A DNA stretch of 39,555 nucleotides, taken from contig NZ_JAGFMD010000015.1 of assembly GCF_017592825.1 (NCBI RefSeq), positions 1 through 39,555 on the forward strand, given 5' to 3'. This document shows, in pieces, positions 38,053 through 39,555 of this stretch. This DNA is from Roseivirga sp. E12 (GTDB lineage Bacteria; Bacteroidota; Bacteroidia; Cytophagales; Cyclobacteriaceae). A program made the position numbers and the translations under genes. A model generated the notes under the pieces. The model was given only the letters and a program-made list of their open reading frames with translations, did not search any database and was not told where the DNA came from. How positions within the stretch are numbered: the first letter of the stretch is position 1; each line of letters starts with the position of its first letter.

Positions 38053-38739
38053 ATGGCATTAATTCTTAGTATAGAAACTTCTACCACCGTATGCTCCGTG
38101 GCGTTGACAAGAGGGAAAGATGTTATAGCGACTCAAAAATTGTTTCTGGAGAAATCTCATTCAAACTTATTGACAGTAATTATTCAGGATTTAATCAAGG
38201 CATGTGGATTTGGGTTGATAGATTTTAATGCTATCGCGATTTCCGAAGGTCCTGGGTCTTATACGGGTCTAAGAATAGGAGTGTCAACGGCAAAAGGTCT
38301 GGCCTATTCATTAGAGAAACCACTCATAGCTGTCAGTACTTTGAAGGCCATGGCTCATGAAGTAAGTCAATATTATACTGAAGATTGTCTATTGGTGCCA
38401 ATGTTGGATGCTAGAAGGATGGAAGTATATACTGCCACTTTTGGAGTTGATCTCGAAAGTATTGATGAAGTCAGAGCGTTAATTTTGGATGAAGAGTCTT
38501 TCAGAGAAACTCTTGCGAGTAAAAAGGTGTTGTTTCATGGTGATGGCGCTGCCAAATTTAAACCATTAGTTCAGGCGATAGATAATGCCAAGTTTATCGA
38601 GAATGTATCACCTTCTGCATGGGCCATTGGACAGTTGGCTTTTGAGAAATATCAAAAGGAACAATTTGAAGATGTGGCTTATTTCGAGCCATTCTATTTG
38701 AAGGAGTTTAAGGCAACTACGCCAAAGGCATTGTTATGA
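38053..38739 (+). CDS. tsaB: tRNA threonylcarbamoyladenosine biosynthesis protein TsaB
   Basis: This 228-residue ASKHA-fold protein has ILSIETSTTVCSVAL (4-18), HSNLL and the signature SEGPGSYTGLRIGVSTAKGLAY. TsaB scaffolds TsaD in making t6A at position 37 of ANN-decoding tRNAs. The metal-binding histidine motif of TsaD is absent, as expected. Its stop overlaps the DUF2480 start by 4 bp, so it is translationally coupled to it. Confidence 0.95.
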   Translation: MALILSIETSTTVCSVALTRGKDVIATQKLFLEKSHSNLLTVIIQDLIKACGFGLIDFNAIAISEGPGSYTGLRIGVSTAKGLAYSLEKPLIAVSTLKAMAHEVSQYYTEDCLLVPMLDARRMEVYTATFGVDLESIDEVRALILDEESFRETLASKKVLFHGDGAAKFKPLVQAIDNAKFIENVSPSAWAIGQLAFEKYQKEQFEDVAYFEPFYLKEFKATTPKALL

Positions 38740-39257
38740 ATGAAGAGATTGTAAATAGAGTTGCTAATAGTCCGATCGTTTCGATTGATCTGGAAGACTA
38801 CTATCATAGTGGAGAAAGGGTTGTTTACGACATAGCGGATAACCTGTTCCAGAGAATGATTCTGAAGGAGAAGGATTTCCGTCAGTTTATAAAAGAACAT
38901 GACTGGACTCGGTATAGTGGAAAGAATATCTCGATTGTTTGTTCTGAGGATGCCATTGTCCCGACATGGGCTTATATGCTGTTAATGACAAAGCTCGAAG
39001 GTGTCGCTAACATGGTGGTGATGGGTTCATTAGAAACCCTTGAGTATGCCATTTTCCAACAAGCACTTTCGAAAGTAGATATTGGTGAGTTGAAAGAGAG
39101 GCCCGTGGTAATTAAGGGTTGTGGAGATTTCCCCATTCCTGAATCTGCATATGTAGAAGTCACAAGGTTGTTGAAACCTCATGTAAAGAGTCTTATGTAT
39201 GGTGAACCATGCAGTACAGTACCTCTATATAAGAAGTCTAGAACGCCTAAAAACTAG
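38736..39257 (+). CDS. DUF2480-family protein
   Basis: This 173-residue soluble protein belongs to a family I recognise as typical of Bacteroidota. The N-terminal IVSIDLEDYYHSGERVVYDIADNLF (14-38) and the central DWTRYSGKNISIVCSEDAIVPTWAYMLLM are characteristic, and the tail is MYGEPCSTVPLYKK. Two cysteines (Cys129 in KGCGDFP and Cys159 in GEPCSTVP) could bind a metal or Fe-S cluster, but this is not established. The biochemical role is unknown. It is coupled to tsaB by an ATGA overlap. Confidence 0.88.
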   Translation: MNEEIVNRVANSPIVSIDLEDYYHSGERVVYDIADNLFQRMILKEKDFRQFIKEHDWTRYSGKNISIVCSEDAIVPTWAYMLLMTKLEGVANMVVMGSLETLEYAIFQQALSKVDIGELKERPVVIKGCGDFPIPESAYVEVTRLLKPHVKSLMYGEPCSTVPLYKKSRTPKN

Positions 39258-39555
39258 GCCCTCAATTAGTTAGAAAATTCTTTAAAAAATGTATGACTAA
39301 AGCTTGGTCAGAACCGATTAAGCTCAGTACATTTGCAACCCGTTTGAATGGAACGGAGACAAGTGTTGAGGTAGTTAAAAAAGAATTGAAAATAATTTTT
39401 ATTTAGTTGTTTTCAATTCAAATATAATTTTTACCTTTGCAGCCGCTTCGGGGATGAGAGTTCTTGGGGTTATGAAAAGGGAGCATCAAAAGTGGTGTTT
39501 TTCTAGATTGGGAGAAGGGGTTTTAGGGCCTTTGATTTCAACGTTTACTGCGAGG
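39258..39555 (+). promoter_or_regulatory. Non-coding 3' end of the window with a strong promoter; downstream gene off-window
   Basis: TTG at 39407-39409 and TACCTTTG at 39432-39439 (22-bp gap) form a good Bacteroidota promoter within a very AT-rich block (39370-39430). The 116 bases after it contain no convincing ORF and change sharply in composition (GC-rich GCAGCCGCTTCGGGG, then a G-rich stretch). This fits an untranslated leader of a highly expressed stable RNA or ribosomal operon, but that is inference. No clear terminator was found after the DUF2480 gene. Confidence 0.6.

Overview
The window looks like a chromosome segment from a marine-type member of the Bacteroidota, probably order Cytophagales. 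This rests on promoters of the TAnnTTTG type, no Shine-Dalgarno sequences, a LytS/LytTR two-component pair, a PadR plus MacB/FtsX-type permease pair, an S41 protease next to rpmH-rnpA, a DUF2480 gene, and a very large secreted repeat protein. No database search was possible. Names come from motif and family recognition.

Layout. (1) 1-12359, minus strand: the first 4119 codons of a giant secreted protein that runs off the left edge. It has a signal peptide, an FG-GAP/VCBS propeller with an ASPIC/UnbV-like module, cadherin-like repeats, calcium-binding DxDxDG stretches, and at least ten DUF11 repeats of about 120 residues that alternate between two types. (2) 12360-12849: non-coding. (3) 12850-14493: an alpha-glucan phosphorylase-family protein with Thr where the PLP lysine is expected. 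(4) 14551-15513: a tRNA cluster holding intact tRNA-Val(GAC) and tRNA-Pro(GGG), two tRNA 5' halves whose anticodon arm is replaced by a perfect 16-nt hairpin (CCCCGACnnGTCGGGG), and two 85-residue GIY-YIG nuclease-like genes in a 312-bp tandem array with tRNA-Pro. This is the most unusual part of the window. (5) 15563-18513, minus: an ADOP-type permease and its PadR regulator, with a 21-bp direct repeat upstream. (6) 18768-22683: a GENHG-motif EreA/ChaN-like secreted protein, a LytS-type kinase, a LytTR regulator and an outer-membrane beta-barrel protein. (7) 22719-25275, minus: a small membrane protein and an M1 metallopeptidase. (8) 25431-28559: a glycerophosphodiesterase, a YghO/GNAT-like protein and a PfkB sugar/adenosine kinase. 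(9) 28670-33130: an active and inactive M16 peptidase pair and a secreted protein that shares the C-terminal domain of the second. (10) 33155-34840, minus: an M61 PDZ peptidase. (11) 34948-39257: a tight run of rpmH, rnpA, S41 protease, TauE/SafE transporter, tsaB and DUF2480. (12) 39258-39555: a strong-looking promoter whose downstream gene lies outside the window.

Most of the window is housekeeping and envelope biology: exported peptidases, glycan and lipid turnover, and signalling. The tRNA/GIY-YIG cluster stands out. It looks like the footprint of a small element that duplicates together with, or inserts into, tRNA genes, leaving 5' tRNA halves that keep the D-arm and variable loop but lose the anticodon and T-arm.
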